A stretch of 64,000 nt of DNA from Paludibaculum fermentans_A (GTDB lineage Bacteria > Acidobacteriota > Terriglobia > Bryobacterales > Bryobacteraceae), in assembly GCF_051172195.1 (NCBI RefSeq), contig NZ_JBPJAQ010000003.1:1-64000 (forward strand), in the 5' to 3' direction. The position numbers and the translations under genes were made by a program. Each line of letters starts with the position of its first letter. Within the stretch, counting starts at the first letter, position 1. The notes below the pieces were generated by a model. The model was not told the origin of the DNA. It saw only the letters and a program-made list of their open reading frames with translations, and searched no databases. This document shows positions 51,846 to 61,001 of the stretch, one piece after another.

Positions 51846-53686
51846 AGGCCCGCCGCTGGATCCTGCTCCTGTTGGCCCTGGTGACCGCTGGCGCCTGCCC
51901 TTGGAGTAACGAGTTGCGGGAATACCTCAGCGCTCACTTCTGGCTGCCATTCGCCAAACACTCCGCCAGCTTCGAACACCCGAATGTCGAGCGCATGGAC
52001 GAGCCCTATGCCGGCATGACCGCGGCCCAGGGCGGCAGCCCGCTCGCTCGCCTGCGCGCCGCCTACCAGCAGTTGCAGCCAGCCGAGCTCTACATGCGGC
52101 CGCCCCGCCCACTGGTGAATGTGGAACCGCTCCGCCAGGCCGTCGCCGCGGCCCGCGCGGATCGTACGCTCTCCCCCCGCGACAAAGAGGAAGTGGATCT
52201 CATCGAAGCGAAAATCGAAATGCGCGGCGGCGAAACCGGACAGCCTGCCCTGCTTCAGGGCGCCAAGCAGAAACTCCAGGCCTTCCTTCGCACGGCCCGC
52301 ACGCCGGAGTTTGCCAGCGAAGCGCGCGGCTGGCTCGCCCACATCCATTACCTGCTGGGCGACCAGACGGCCGCCGGCAAGATCTACCTGGACGAGTTGA
52401 ACCGCCCCGGCTCGAACCTGAGCCGCGAAACCCTGCTCAACTCGCTCCAGATGAACTACGGGTACAACGGCGGCTCGGACCTCATCGCCCACCTGGACGA
52501 ATACTTCGACACTCCAGAGCATGCCGCCTTCGCCATCCAACTCGTCACCAACCCGCGGCGCTCCCGGGAACTCCTCTCGGGCCGCTTCGCCCTTCCGCAT
52601 GACAACTCGGAGACCTATCGGCGCATCCAGGCGCTGCTCGCCAGCCACAAAGGACTCCTGCAATCGGACAAGGGAGCCAACACGCTGGCCCTGCTCAGCG
52701 TGCGCACGGCGCTCCGCATGGGCGACCCGGCCGCCGCCCGCGCCATCGCTCAGTCCATCCCCGCGGCGGCAGCCATCCGCACGGCGCCCGACTACCTATG
52801 GATGTCGGCCTCCGCGCACTTCCTGTCCCGCGAGTATGCCGCGTCGGAGCAGCCCCTGTTGGCCCTCTTTCGCTCCTCGCGCGCCAGCGACGATCAAAGG
52901 GCAGCGGCCGCCTATGCCCTGTGCGGTGTCTACGAAAAGACCCTCAATGTGGCCGGGCAACTTCGCTTCGCACTCTGGCTTCGCGCGGCGGGCCGCAGCC
53001 GCGAATTCTACATGGTGCCCAGCAGTCTCGCCGACCTCTCCATCTACTGGGCGTCGTCCGGCTGGGATCTGGGCCTGATCCTGGAAAGCAGCGCGCCCAC
53101 CGCTGCGCTCGAATCCTTTGTCGCTGCGAACCCCAACCTGGCCGATATCCGCCTGGTTCGCTATGCGCTGGCGGTGCGCCTGGCGCGGGAAGACCGCTAC
53201 CGCGAGTCAGCGGAGATCTACGAATCGATCCAAGCCAACCGCCGGGCGCAGCGCATGCGCAAGCTGGCAAGCCTCCAGCATGCGATGGAGGCCCCCGGCC
53301 TCAGGCCGGAAGCGCTGCTGGAGGCCCTCTACGAGTTCGCCGCGTATCTGGCGGCCAACCCTGAGAGACTCTACTTCAACGACACGCTCTGGAGCCATAT
53401 GCAGCGCTATGCGCTCCACGCAGCGCAAGAAAGCCGCCTGACTGGAGTCGAGCGGGGGGCGTTGGTGGAAGGCGAAAGAAAACTCCGCGACAGCCAGGAA
53501 GAGGGCTGGCGCGCCTACCTGATCCTGGAGGAAGTAGCCCGCGACGCCGGCCCCGGCCCCCTGCGCACCAAAGCGGCCAGACTAGCCCTGCGCTGCCTGC
53601 AAGGCATCAACACCGAGCGCTTCGGCCGCGAGGCCGACATCGCCAGCGCCAACAAGGAACTGCTGGGCTGGCTGAGCCACCGATAG
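51842..53686 (+). CDS. TPR-like helical exported protein paired with DUF3142
   Basis: 614 residues from GTG 51842 with a lipoprotein-like leader (WILLLLALVTAGAC). The rest is a continuous series of short alpha-helical repeats (ARGWLAHIHYLLGDQTAAGKIYLDEL; AAYALCGVYEKTLNVAGQL; VRYALAVRLAREDRYRESAEIYES), as in TPR/Sel1 scaffolds. It overlaps the DUF3142 gene by 4 bases, so the two products probably work together at the cell surface or periplasm. No family name recognised. Confidence 0.7.
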   Translation: MKARRWILLLLALVTAGACPWSNELREYLSAHFWLPFAKHSASFEHPNVERMDEPYAGMTAAQGGSPLARLRAAYQQLQPAELYMRPPRPLVNVEPLRQAVAAARADRTLSPRDKEEVDLIEAKIEMRGGETGQPALLQGAKQKLQAFLRTARTPEFASEARGWLAHIHYLLGDQTAAGKIYLDELNRPGSNLSRETLLNSLQMNYGYNGGSDLIAHLDEYFDTPEHAAFAIQLVTNPRRSRELLSGRFALPHDNSETYRRIQALLASHKGLLQSDKGANTLALLSVRTALRMGDPAAARAIAQSIPAAAAIRTAPDYLWMSASAHFLSREYAASEQPLLALFRSSRASDDQRAAAAYALCGVYEKTLNVAGQLRFALWLRAAGRSREFYMVPSSLADLSIYWASSGWDLGLILESSAPTAALESFVAANPNLADIRLVRYALAVRLAREDRYRESAEIYESIQANRRAQRMRKLASLQHAMEAPGLRPEALLEALYEFAAYLAANPERLYFNDTLWSHMQRYALHAAQESRLTGVERGALVEGERKLRDSQEEGWRAYLILEEVARDAGPGPLRTKAARLALRCLQGINTERFGREADIASANKELLGWLSHR

Positions 53687-54883
53687 TAGGTCGGACCCCT
53701 GGTCAGCAGCCGACGCCCTCGTCGGTTCCACTCCGCCGGCTTCCATTTACGAAGTGCGCGTCGGCGCAGCCCGGAGGGCCGCCGTAAGCCCAAGCGGAAC
53801 ACGCGTTCGGCCAGGCCCCAACGAAACCAAGCCGCCTCCCCCAGCATTACCCCCGGCGAAGCCGGGGGCCCGCCGCAACCCAGTAGCCTCCCGATCCATC
53901 CGAATCCCTCCGCAATCCAACGAACGAGCCCCCCAGCGAGCCAAGCCCCCAATCGACCCAAGCCGCCTCCCCCCAGCATTCCCCCCCGGCGAAGCCTTCG
54001 GCGAAGCCGGGGGCCCGCCGCAACTCAGTATCCTCTCGCCCCATCCGAATACCATCGCAATCGAACGAACGAGCCCCGACCGAGCCAAGCCCCCCAATCA
54101 ACCCGAGCCGCCTCCCCCAGCATTACCCCCGGCGAAGCCCGGGGGCCCGCCGCAACTCAGTATCCTCTCGCCCCATCCGAATACCATCGCAATCGAACGA
54201 ACGAGCCCCGACCGAGCCAAGCCCTCCAATCCACCCGAGCCGCCTCCCCCAGCATTACCCCCGGCGAAGCCGGGGGCCCGCCGCAACCCGGTAGCCTCTC
54301 GCCCCATCCGAATACCATCGCAATCGAACGAACGAGCCCCGACCGAGCCAAGCCCCCCGATCAACCCGAGCCGCCTCCCCCAGCATTACCCCCGGCGAAG
54401 CCGGGGGCCCGCCGCAACCCGGTAGCCTCCCGACCCTTCCGAATACCTCCGCAATCGAACGAACGAGCCCCCCAGCGTGCCAAGCCCCCGATCAACCCGA
54501 GCCGCCTCCCCCAGCATTACCCCCGGCGAAGCCGGGGGCCCGCCGCAACCCGGTAGCCTCCCGACCCATCCGAATACCTCCGCAATGCAGCCAGTCCCGT
54601 CCCCAGCGTGCCAAGCCCCCCGATCAACCCGAGCCGCCTCCCCCAGCATTACCCCCGGCGAAGCCGGGGGCCCGCCGCAACCCAGTATCCTCTCGACCCA
54701 TCTGAATACCTCCGCAATGCAGCCAGTCCCGTCCCCAGCGTGCCGAGCCCCGCACTCCACGCCGGCCAGCAGAAACCAACACAGCCGCCCCGGTGTCAAT
54801 TTCAGCGTGCGGCGAGCCATCTCCAGCGGAACCATAGAAGCCCGTATCAAAGTCCCGCCTAGCCCGCCCGAAAGGTCACCCCG
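53687..54883. other. Repeat-filled intergenic region, apparently non-coding
   Basis: The whole interval between the TPR gene and the next secreted protein is occupied by the hairpin array and a 5' and 3' unique flank. Long proline-rich frames appear on both strands but they change frame between copies. Confidence 0.6.
53831..54745. repeat. Seven-copy tandem array of a ~131-bp hairpin repeat
   Basis: Copies start near 53831, 53962, 54107, 54239, 54370, 54501 and 54633, so spacing is 131, 145, 132, 131, 131 and 132. Each has CCGCCTCCCCCAGCATTACC, a perfect hairpin CCCCCGGCGAAGCCGGGGG (8-bp stem, GAA loop), CCCGCCGCAACCC, and a variable middle (GATCCATCCGAAT, CGAACGAACGAGCCCC). Period is not a fixed multiple of 3, so long open frames through it are probably not genes. 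Same unit occurs upstream of the DUF3142 operon. Confidence 0.85.
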
Positions 54884-55339
54884 ATGACGCACCCGGCCCG
54901 TCTGCTCCTCCTCTGCGCGCAGTCACTCCTGCTGGCCATGCCAGCGAGCGCCTGCATGTGCTCCTGCGACAACCGTTCCGTGGAAGAAACCTACCGCCGG
55001 TCCAGCCGTGTCTTCCTGGGCGTCGTGGAGCGTAGTTGGACGGACGACATCGCCGTCTTCATCGCGCGCTTCCGGCCGGCGCAACGCTTCCTCGGCGACC
55101 GCCATGTGAATTTCCGCATCCAGGAGTCCTTTCGAGGTCCACACCAGGAACGCCTCACCGTAGCAGCCACGTACGCCGGCTGCACTTTCTCATTCCTGCC
55201 CGGAGAACTCTACCTGGTCTACGCACAAACCGACCCCGAATCGGGAGAATTGTACACAAGTGCCTGCACGGGAACCCTCGACGCACCACGGCTGGAGGAA
55301 CACCTCCCGGCCCTGCGCGCGCTGAAGCGATCGAGATAG
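54884..55339 (+). CDS. Small secreted Cys-rich protein (NTR/TIMP-like)
   Basis: 151 residues with a signal peptide (LLLLCAQSLLLAMPASA) followed by CMCSCDNRSVEETYRRSSRVFLGVVE, like the CxCxxx...VFxG start of netrin/TIMP-like domains, and two further Cys (CTFSF, CTGTL). Probably a disulfide-bonded exported protein. It begins right after the array. Confidence 0.65.
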   Translation: MTHPARLLLLCAQSLLLAMPASACMCSCDNRSVEETYRRSSRVFLGVVERSWTDDIAVFIARFRPAQRFLGDRHVNFRIQESFRGPHQERLTVAATYAGCTFSFLPGELYLVYAQTDPESGELYTSACTGTLDAPRLEEHLPALRALKRSR

Positions 55340-55783
55340 TCGTAGAACTTCAATCAAGTCGCGCCCGGCCCGCCAAAGCGCAGCAAGCCGCGATCAGAGC
55401 CGCGACTAAAAGGAGCGGGGGAGCAACTGATAGCCTCCAACCAACGAGCGAACCAGGCACTGCCACAATCCGCGCGTCTTCACCCACGCACCCCGATACC
55501 GCCAAAGCGGAGCAAGCCGCTACGAACCACGACCGTGAGGGAGTGGTCCCCGCCGCGCTGCGAACCACGACTGGCAAGGAGTGGGCCTCGGCGGCGGAAG
55601 CGTAGCCAAGGGAGTCAATCATGGTCCTCGCGGCTGCGAAAGAAGAGGGAACCCGTCTTTTCCGCAGTCCCGGAACGCCAGTGACGGGCTACCAGCGCGC
55701 CTTCAACGGAGTGGCAACATTCGAACACCCGTAACCTCGATGACACGAGTTGCTAGGCGAAGCCTTTCAGCACTGTCGCAGCA
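55340..55783. other. Degenerate repeat region without gene
   Basis: About 440 bases with short dispersed copies of a CCGCCAAAGCG(C/G)AGCAAGCCGC unit (near 55370 and 55500) and of ACCACGACCGTGAGGGAGTGG. These look like decayed acidobacterial intergenic repeats. No reliable frame on either strand. Confidence 0.5.
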
Positions 55784-56461
55784 CTAACCTGCCCCAAGTC
55801 TCCATTCCCTGGCGAAACCCTTCTCCCCCACCACTTCCCGGACCAGCGCATCGAACCGGTCGCGCCCATACAGCGCCAACAGGCTCTCGAACTCCACAAC
55901 CCGCGCGAATTGGGGCGACACGGGAACGTCCTGTCGCTTCATCCACTGCGCCAGAACGGAACGGCGCACAACGAGCCACCACCCCAGACCGAGGGTGACG
56001 GTTCTGTCCCCGACGCGACAGACAATCTTTGAGCACTTCGGAACATCGTCATGAAAGGAGCGTTCCAGCACAGCGATCATGCTGCCGCGTAGGCGTCGAT
56101 TCGGGTGGAGAGAGGCTTCGCAAGGTGCGCAGAACCTCTTCCGGAACTGATCGCCCAGCATCAGACTCTCACCCAACTTCGCCTCGATGGCAATTCCATG
56201 CTCGCCGCCCACGCACAATACATCGATTCTTTGCGCTCCGTCGCAGGCATAGTCGCCTAGATCCGTTTGGACGCAAACTGAGGCCTTGTTTGCCGAGAAC
56301 TTCTGAGGCTCAATCAGCCCACCGGCGCAGACGTCATCGGCAAATGTCCGGCCCGATACGGCGCAGGCGACCTCCGCGAGCCGCCTCTGCCGCGAAATCT
56401 CGCAAAGCATTTTCTCGATAAGGTCTTCACCGATGTGCACAAGTTCGAGCGGCATGCTCAT
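55784..56461 (-). CDS. PD-(D/E)XK-like putative nuclease
   Basis: 225 residues. RIDVLCVGGEHGIAIEAKLG (Asp80, Glu93, Lys95) has the D-x(12)-E-x-K pattern of PD-(D/E)XK nucleases. The remainder has no named family. ATG 56461 or 56455 could start. It is divergent from the HNH gene, so a defence or restriction role is possible but not shown. Confidence 0.55.
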   Translation of the reverse strand: MSMPLELVHIGEDLIEKMLCEISRQRRLAEVACAVSGRTFADDVCAGGLIEPQKFSANKASVCVQTDLGDYACDGAQRIDVLCVGGEHGIAIEAKLGESLMLGDQFRKRFCAPCEASLHPNRRLRGSMIAVLERSFHDDVPKCSKIVCRVGDRTVTLGLGWWLVVRRSVLAQWMKRQDVPVSPQFARVVEFESLLALYGRDRFDALVREVVGEKGFAREWRLGAG

Positions 56462-56714
56462 CCAGCCTACCTAACCCTCACCTGGCCCGCTAGATACCCA
56501 GCCTCGGTGAGAAGCCTAATAAGACGTCCGTTCATGCTGGATGGCAGCATGCCACTGTTCGGAGATGCCCTAAGGAAGGTTATGGGGGCAGTGCAGGGCG
56601 CAGAAGCAGCACCCGCTGCAATCATCGTGCGATCGTAGCATGCGCCCAGGTGGGCGCCGCCTGACTCGTGGGCGTGGTTCGTTTGAGTATTATTGGAAGC
56701 ACGGAGGCAGCAAA

Positions 56715-57569
56715 ATGGCCAGCATTCAGCATCAGGATGCACGGAGATTGCTTGACATTATTCAGTCAACTGCGAAGAACAGCAAACTACTCACATATGG
56801 AGAGGCAGCGAGGCTGATGGGACGTCCAGAACACCATTCGCGTGCGATCGCACAGATGTGTGACCTGCTTGACGCCGCGGCGTGCCTCGCCGGCGTTCCC
56901 CTCCTCGCCCTTGTAGCAGTGCGGTCTAAGTCTGGTGAGATCAATCCGAAGGCATGGGAGAAGGAATATGGCCCAATGCGTGATGCAATCATCAAGCGGT
57001 CACAAGATCATCAGTTCATACCCGAGGATTTTACAGCGATTGCCGAAGCTCTCTTGGAGCTTGAAGGAGGCGGAAACAGGAAGGCGTGGAAATATGTCAA
57101 GGGTCTGTATTCTGAGGATGAGTTATATCAAAGACTTACCAAAGGCAATGTAGACGTTAATGCAAATGCCGTCGAAGACCTTGGTGTAGATATGCCAAAT
57201 CATACAAGATTAGAGACATGGACGTATGCACGCGATCCAAGAGTGCGCGCAGCCGTACTGCGTCGGGCCGGTGGCAAGTGCGAATTTTGCGGCAAGCTCG
57301 GATTCATGAAGGCCGACGGTTCTCAGTATTTGGAAACTCACCATATAATCGCACTAGCCAAGGACGGTGCTGATAGGACAACGAATGTTATTGCTCTCTG
57401 TGCAGACGACCATCGTGAAGCGCATTTTGGTGCAAGATCGGAGGAGATCGAACGGCAAATGATGGGTTTGCTGGGAGCTTCAGATCGCCGGTTTGCCCAT
57501 TGTGGCCGGATGGCGAGAGACTACGAGGCTTCGACTGCTCGTACGGATGGCGTTCATAGGCCGACCTGA
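56715..57569 (+). CDS. HNH endonuclease
   Basis: 284 residues from ATG 56715 (GGAGG upstream). C-terminal HNH domain: C189xxC192, His209-His210 (LETHHII), Asn224 (TTNVIALC), C229xxxH233. The N-terminal third (LLTYGEAARLMGRPEHHS ... GEINPKAWEKEYG) is an extra wHTH-like domain, similar in shape to alkyltransferase DNA-binding domains and often fused to HNH nucleases. Codon usage is less GC-rich than neighbours, suggesting transfer. Confidence 0.82.
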   Translation: MASIQHQDARRLLDIIQSTAKNSKLLTYGEAARLMGRPEHHSRAIAQMCDLLDAAACLAGVPLLALVAVRSKSGEINPKAWEKEYGPMRDAIIKRSQDHQFIPEDFTAIAEALLELEGGGNRKAWKYVKGLYSEDELYQRLTKGNVDVNANAVEDLGVDMPNHTRLETWTYARDPRVRAAVLRRAGGKCEFCGKLGFMKADGSQYLETHHIIALAKDGADRTTNVIALCADDHREAHFGARSEEIERQMMGLLGASDRRFAHCGRMARDYEASTARTDGVHRPT

Positions 57570-57841
57570 CAAATGCAGTCCCGCCCGCAGGTTCCACTAT
57601 CCGCCGTGATCAGGGCCTCCTCGACCGAAGCGTGACAAGGGTCACCTTTGTTCAAAACAAGCTGAAAGTCCGTGCCCTGGACGCGGTAAGTCTCTTGCCT
57701 GAAGCACGGAATCCGTTTCGGACGAGGTTCCCGCCCGACCCAAAATCCAGTCCAAAACAACGGACTGCGGCCTAGCGCCCTACGTAGGCGTTCCAATAGG
57801 TCCTGAGGCGCGATTTGTTCCTCTTCTCGATTTACTAGCGA
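57554..57841 (-). CDS. Small Cys-tailed open frame, candidate RiPP-like precursor
   Basis: The frame opens after a stop at 57842 and ends at 57554. TTG 57796 would give 80 residues. The C-terminus reads SGTCGRDCICQVGL, three clustered Cys with one Arg. It lies on the same strand 114 to 160 bases downstream of the UPF0489 gene, a family that includes arginases acting on ribosomal peptides. No ribosome site or usual leader motif is visible. It also overlaps the HNH gene end by 16 bases. May be chance. Confidence 0.2.
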   Translation of the reverse strand, partial: SLVNREEEQIAPQDLLERLRRALGRSPLFWTGFWVGREPRPKRIPCFRQETYRVQGTDFQLVLNKGDPCHASVEEALITADSGTCGRDCICQVGL

Positions 57842-57955
57842 TCAGCTCACGGCGTTGAGCGCATGTTCCGCATTGTTCGATTTGCTCCCGAGAATATCAT
57901 CTTGGACAGCCGTCAATCCACGAACTATTCCAAGCTGGAAGGTCTGGAGCCTCCA

Positions 57956-58855
57956 CTATCGCGAGCCAACTTCGCCCTTTCGCAAGTTCTCGATGTCCAT
58001 TCGGCCTTCAAAGGCGAAGTTGTTCAGGCCATTAAGGATGGACGCCACTTTTGGTCCTTCGAGTTCGCCATCTCCGCAGTGCCGAGGCTCCGTCGCGATC
58101 GTAAGCAGCGCCGCCCGATCTAGCAAGCCATCCATAAAATCTCTAGCTGTCAAGCCTTGTGTCGTGTGCTGCCGCGACGGAGTCAGGAATTCGTGACGGA
58201 ATATTTCCTCTGTCCAGGGGAGGATATATTGTTCCCACGGGATCGCAAAATAATCCAGATCGATGTCGAAAAGGAACGGAGGGTTTGAATGCCCAAAGCA
58301 ACGCAGCTTTCGATCCTCTTCCCATCCGAGGATCTCGCAAGCCCTGCGATTCACTCGTATCGAATCACCCAATGCGCCTTGATAGCCCATTGACGTATTG
58401 GGGCGGGGAAGCAAGTCTACGGTATGTACCTCATCCAGCGCATCTATAACCTTCAACTGGTGGTGGAAGCTTGGCCGATGGACTCCGAATACTACGGCGC
58501 TTCCAATCAGGCCCAATAGCATTCCAGCCTGGATCCAATCATCATCAAGTTCACTTAGCCGATCGGCGTCATCGGAATTCTGACGACCCCGGCAGATGTC
58601 GAAGAGTTCATCAGCTGTCAGCCCGCTCTTGCGAACACGATCTAAGCGAGGCTTGCATCTTGGTTCGCAAGCGTCATCATGAGCGTCAAACATCACAAGA
58701 TTACAGGGAGTCGGCGCTAGCCCTATTTGTTGAGCCCAGTGCAGAATGAATAAAGTCCACCGGTGGTCTCGATGAACCATGCATTGCGGACCTCGGAACG
58801 GAACCTCGAATAGGTTGTCAATTGACCTCAGAGCGATCATCTGCTCGTTGAACAT
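57956..58855 (-). CDS. UPF0489 family protein (arginase-like fold, possible peptide arginase)
   Basis: 299 residues. HRDHRWTLFILHW starts the domain, then FDAHDD (residues 56-61) and FDIDLDYF (about 196-203) match the DAHxD and DxD metal ligands of the arginase/deacetylase fold. UPF0489 (PF12640) includes OspR-type enzymes that convert arginine in a peptide to ornithine, as I recall. A general ureohydrolase is an alternative. No radical SAM maturase or transporter sits beside it, so the RiPP role is not supported by the wider context. Confidence 0.7.
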   Translation of the reverse strand: MFNEQMIALRSIDNLFEVPFRGPQCMVHRDHRWTLFILHWAQQIGLAPTPCNLVMFDAHDDACEPRCKPRLDRVRKSGLTADELFDICRGRQNSDDADRLSELDDDWIQAGMLLGLIGSAVVFGVHRPSFHHQLKVIDALDEVHTVDLLPRPNTSMGYQGALGDSIRVNRRACEILGWEEDRKLRCFGHSNPPFLFDIDLDYFAIPWEQYILPWTEEIFRHEFLTPSRQHTTQGLTARDFMDGLLDRAALLTIATEPRHCGDGELEGPKVASILNGLNNFAFEGRMDIENLRKGEVGSR

Positions 58856-59198
58856 ACTGGCTCCATGTTACGCCGGCGTCGTCTGCTACTGACAATCCGA
58901 TGAGAAATTCGGTCTTCAGTCCCGCGACCTTGGCAACTGGACTTCCGTGCCCTTGTCTATTCCGGGTTGCGCTATCTCCAGAAACGAGGCCTTGCGTCGG
59001 ACGCCGCACCCACCAATACCCAACTCCAATCCGAGGTGATGAATACAATAGCAAGGCACTGAGATTCGGGGCGACCGCAAGCTCGGGTCGAGATCTCACA
59101 GCGCATCCGTGCAGTAGTCCGAGGATGGTGCTTCGGGTTGGAGAGCGTCCAACGCCAGTTCCAGTGCCCCCAGTGCTCCTGCCTCACGTGGCAACCAC
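58856..59198. other. Intergenic, mostly featureless
   Basis: The 340 bases upstream of the UPF0489 gene show no good frame (short ones lack starts). The IS21 end remnant begins after it. Confidence 0.4.
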
Positions 59199-59285
59199 TG
59201 TCGACGCGGCGACGCAAGGATTATGACTTCCCCAATTTGTAAACCAAAGGTTGACCATCGCCCCAATCTGCAAACCAGAAGATGC
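59199..59285. mobile_element. IS21-like terminal remnant with two end repeats
   Basis: TGTCGACG (59199) is an IS21-type tip. Inside lie two direct repeats on the minus strand: GGTTTACAAATTGGGGAAGTC (59225-59245) and GGTTTGCAGATTGGGGCGATG (59255-59275), the multiple terminal repeats of IS21 elements. No istA/istB gene follows. The element's interior is lost. Confidence 0.6.
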
Positions 59286-59427
59286 CAAAGCTAGCCGCGA
59301 TGAGCACGCAGCCCGTCCAATCAGCCCACTTACCCCCGCCCGCCCCCCGATCGGCCAGTCACCGGCTGGCCAATTCGATCCTGATCCTCCAGCCAAAACC
59401 GCCCCCTCGACTTCACACCTCACAGCA

Positions 59428-59463
59428 CCCCCAACCCCAACCCAGCCGCCACCCCCCAACCCC
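59428..59463 (-). other. G-quadruplex-capable tract upstream of the monooxygenase
   Basis: On the minus strand five runs of three to six G (plus-strand C-runs 59428-59432, 59435-59438, 59441-59443, 59452-59457, 59460-59463) with short loops. This could form a G4 on the template strand about 140 bases before the next start. Its function is unproven. Confidence 0.5.
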
Positions 59464-59604
59464 ATCCAGATCACCTCCTAGATCAGTCGGGAATCCCGGC
59501 CGCCGCCCGCCGCCGCCTCTACCCCTCTCACCAACGTCTCGAACGGTAAGCTACTCCCCCTCCACCCCCCATCCACCGCATCCTAACCAAGGAGACCCCA
59601 AACC

Positions 59605-60936
59605 ATGCTGCATCCATCGTCGACCCCATCCACTCCTCCGCCGATCGCAGGAGAACACCCTCAGCTCCATCAGCCGGAATGCCTCCCGGCCGCCACCGAA
59701 GTCCTCATCGTCGGCGCCGGCCCAACCGGCATGGCCCTCGCCATTGCCCTGCAACAGGCCGGAGTGAAGCACGTCATCATCGACAAATTACAGCAGGGCC
59801 TCAACACCTCCCGCGCTGGCGTTATCCATGCCCATACCCTGGAAATGCTGGAATCCCTCGGAGTTTCGCGGCAATTGGTGCAACTCGGCATACCGCTCAG
59901 CAACTTCTGCATCCGCAATCGCCAGGGAGTCCTCCTGAAACTCCAGTTCAATCCGCTCCCCACCCCTTACCACTACCTGCTCATGCTCCCCCAGGACCTC
60001 ACCGAAAAGGTGCTCAGCGACCGCCTCACCGCCCTGGGCGGACACATCTTCCGCGGAGTCACCGCCACCGCCGTCACCCAGGATCCCGCCGGTGTCTCGG
60101 TCACCCTGGCCACCCCCTCCGGACCCGCCTCCCTTCGTGCCCAATATGTGGTCGGAGCCGATGGCATGCACAGCATCGTGCGCGCCGCCGCCGGCATCGG
60201 CTTCGAAGGCGGGACCTACGAGGAGTCCTTCGTCCTCGCCGACGTACGCATGGATTGGGCGCTCGCTAACGAAGTCTCCCTCTTCTTCTCCCCCTTGGGC
60301 CTCGTCGTCGTGGCGCCGCTGCCCAATGGCATCTTCCGCGTAGTGGCCACCGTCCACCAGGCGCCGGAGCAGCCCGGAGTCGACGACATCCAGGCTCTGC
60401 TCGACTCACGCGGACCCGCGGCCGGCACAGACAAGGTGAAAGAAGTCCTCTGGAGCTCGCGCTTCCGCCTGCACCACCGCGTGGCCAACGACTACCGGAA
60501 CGGCCGCCTGCTCGTCATGGGTGATGCCGCCCATGTCCACAGCCCCGCGGGCGGCCAGGGCATGAACACCGGTCTGGTGGATGCCGTCGTTCTCGGCCAA
60601 CTGCTCGCCAGGGCCGTCCGCTCGGCGGATGGCGCCGCGATCCTCGACACTTACCGGAAAATGCGCCGCCCGGCGGCAAGCCGCGTCCTGGCTCTGGCCG
60701 GCCGTCTCACCACGCTCGCCACCTTGCGCGGCGCGGCGAAACTCGCCCTGCGCAATGGCCTTCTGTCCCTCATCAACAGGCTGCCCCCTGTGCGCCGCCG
60801 TATCGCCATGGAGCTTTCCGGCCTCAGCCGCAGGTCCTTTGCCCAGCTCCCGGCCGCCATCGCGCAATCACCTGCCGCGGTCGCCCCGGTTCCAAATCAC
60901 ACCGTGGCCGCCCGTCTCCCTGACTGTCCGTCATGA
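59605..60936 (+). CDS. FAD-dependent monooxygenase (UbiH/p-hydroxybenzoate hydroxylase type)
   Basis: 443 residues. VLIVGAGPTGMALAIALQQAG (FAD Rossmann), VVGADGMHSIVRAAAG (DG motif) and LLVMGDAAHVHSPAGGQGMNTGL (GD motif) give the three flavin-hydroxylase fingerprints. The first ~30 residues are Pro-rich and the C-terminal ~50 are Ala/Pro-rich. Substrate is probably an aromatic or polyketide-type molecule; it stands alone. Confidence 0.88.
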   Translation: MLHPSSTPSTPPPIAGEHPQLHQPECLPAATEVLIVGAGPTGMALAIALQQAGVKHVIIDKLQQGLNTSRAGVIHAHTLEMLESLGVSRQLVQLGIPLSNFCIRNRQGVLLKLQFNPLPTPYHYLLMLPQDLTEKVLSDRLTALGGHIFRGVTATAVTQDPAGVSVTLATPSGPASLRAQYVVGADGMHSIVRAAAGIGFEGGTYEESFVLADVRMDWALANEVSLFFSPLGLVVVAPLPNGIFRVVATVHQAPEQPGVDDIQALLDSRGPAAGTDKVKEVLWSSRFRLHHRVANDYRNGRLLVMGDAAHVHSPAGGQGMNTGLVDAVVLGQLLARAVRSADGAAILDTYRKMRRPAASRVLALAGRLTTLATLRGAAKLALRNGLLSLINRLPPVRRRIAMELSGLSRRSFAQLPAAIAQSPAAVAPVPNHTVAARLPDCPS

Positions 60937-61001
60937 AGCTGCAGGGGAAGCCTGACCGTCGCTTGCCGGGTTGCCGGAAGCGCGCCTCAGGCTAGCCGTC
61001 C

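Noticed and set aside
53754..54425. Long proline-rich frames through the repeat array on both strands
   Set aside because: Spacing of 131, 145 and 132 bases changes frame between copies, so no stable protein repeat is encoded; the frames arise because the GC-rich repeat lacks stops.
58818..59099. 93-codon minus frame upstream of the UPF0489 gene
   Set aside because: It overlaps the UPF0489 start and has no conserved features.
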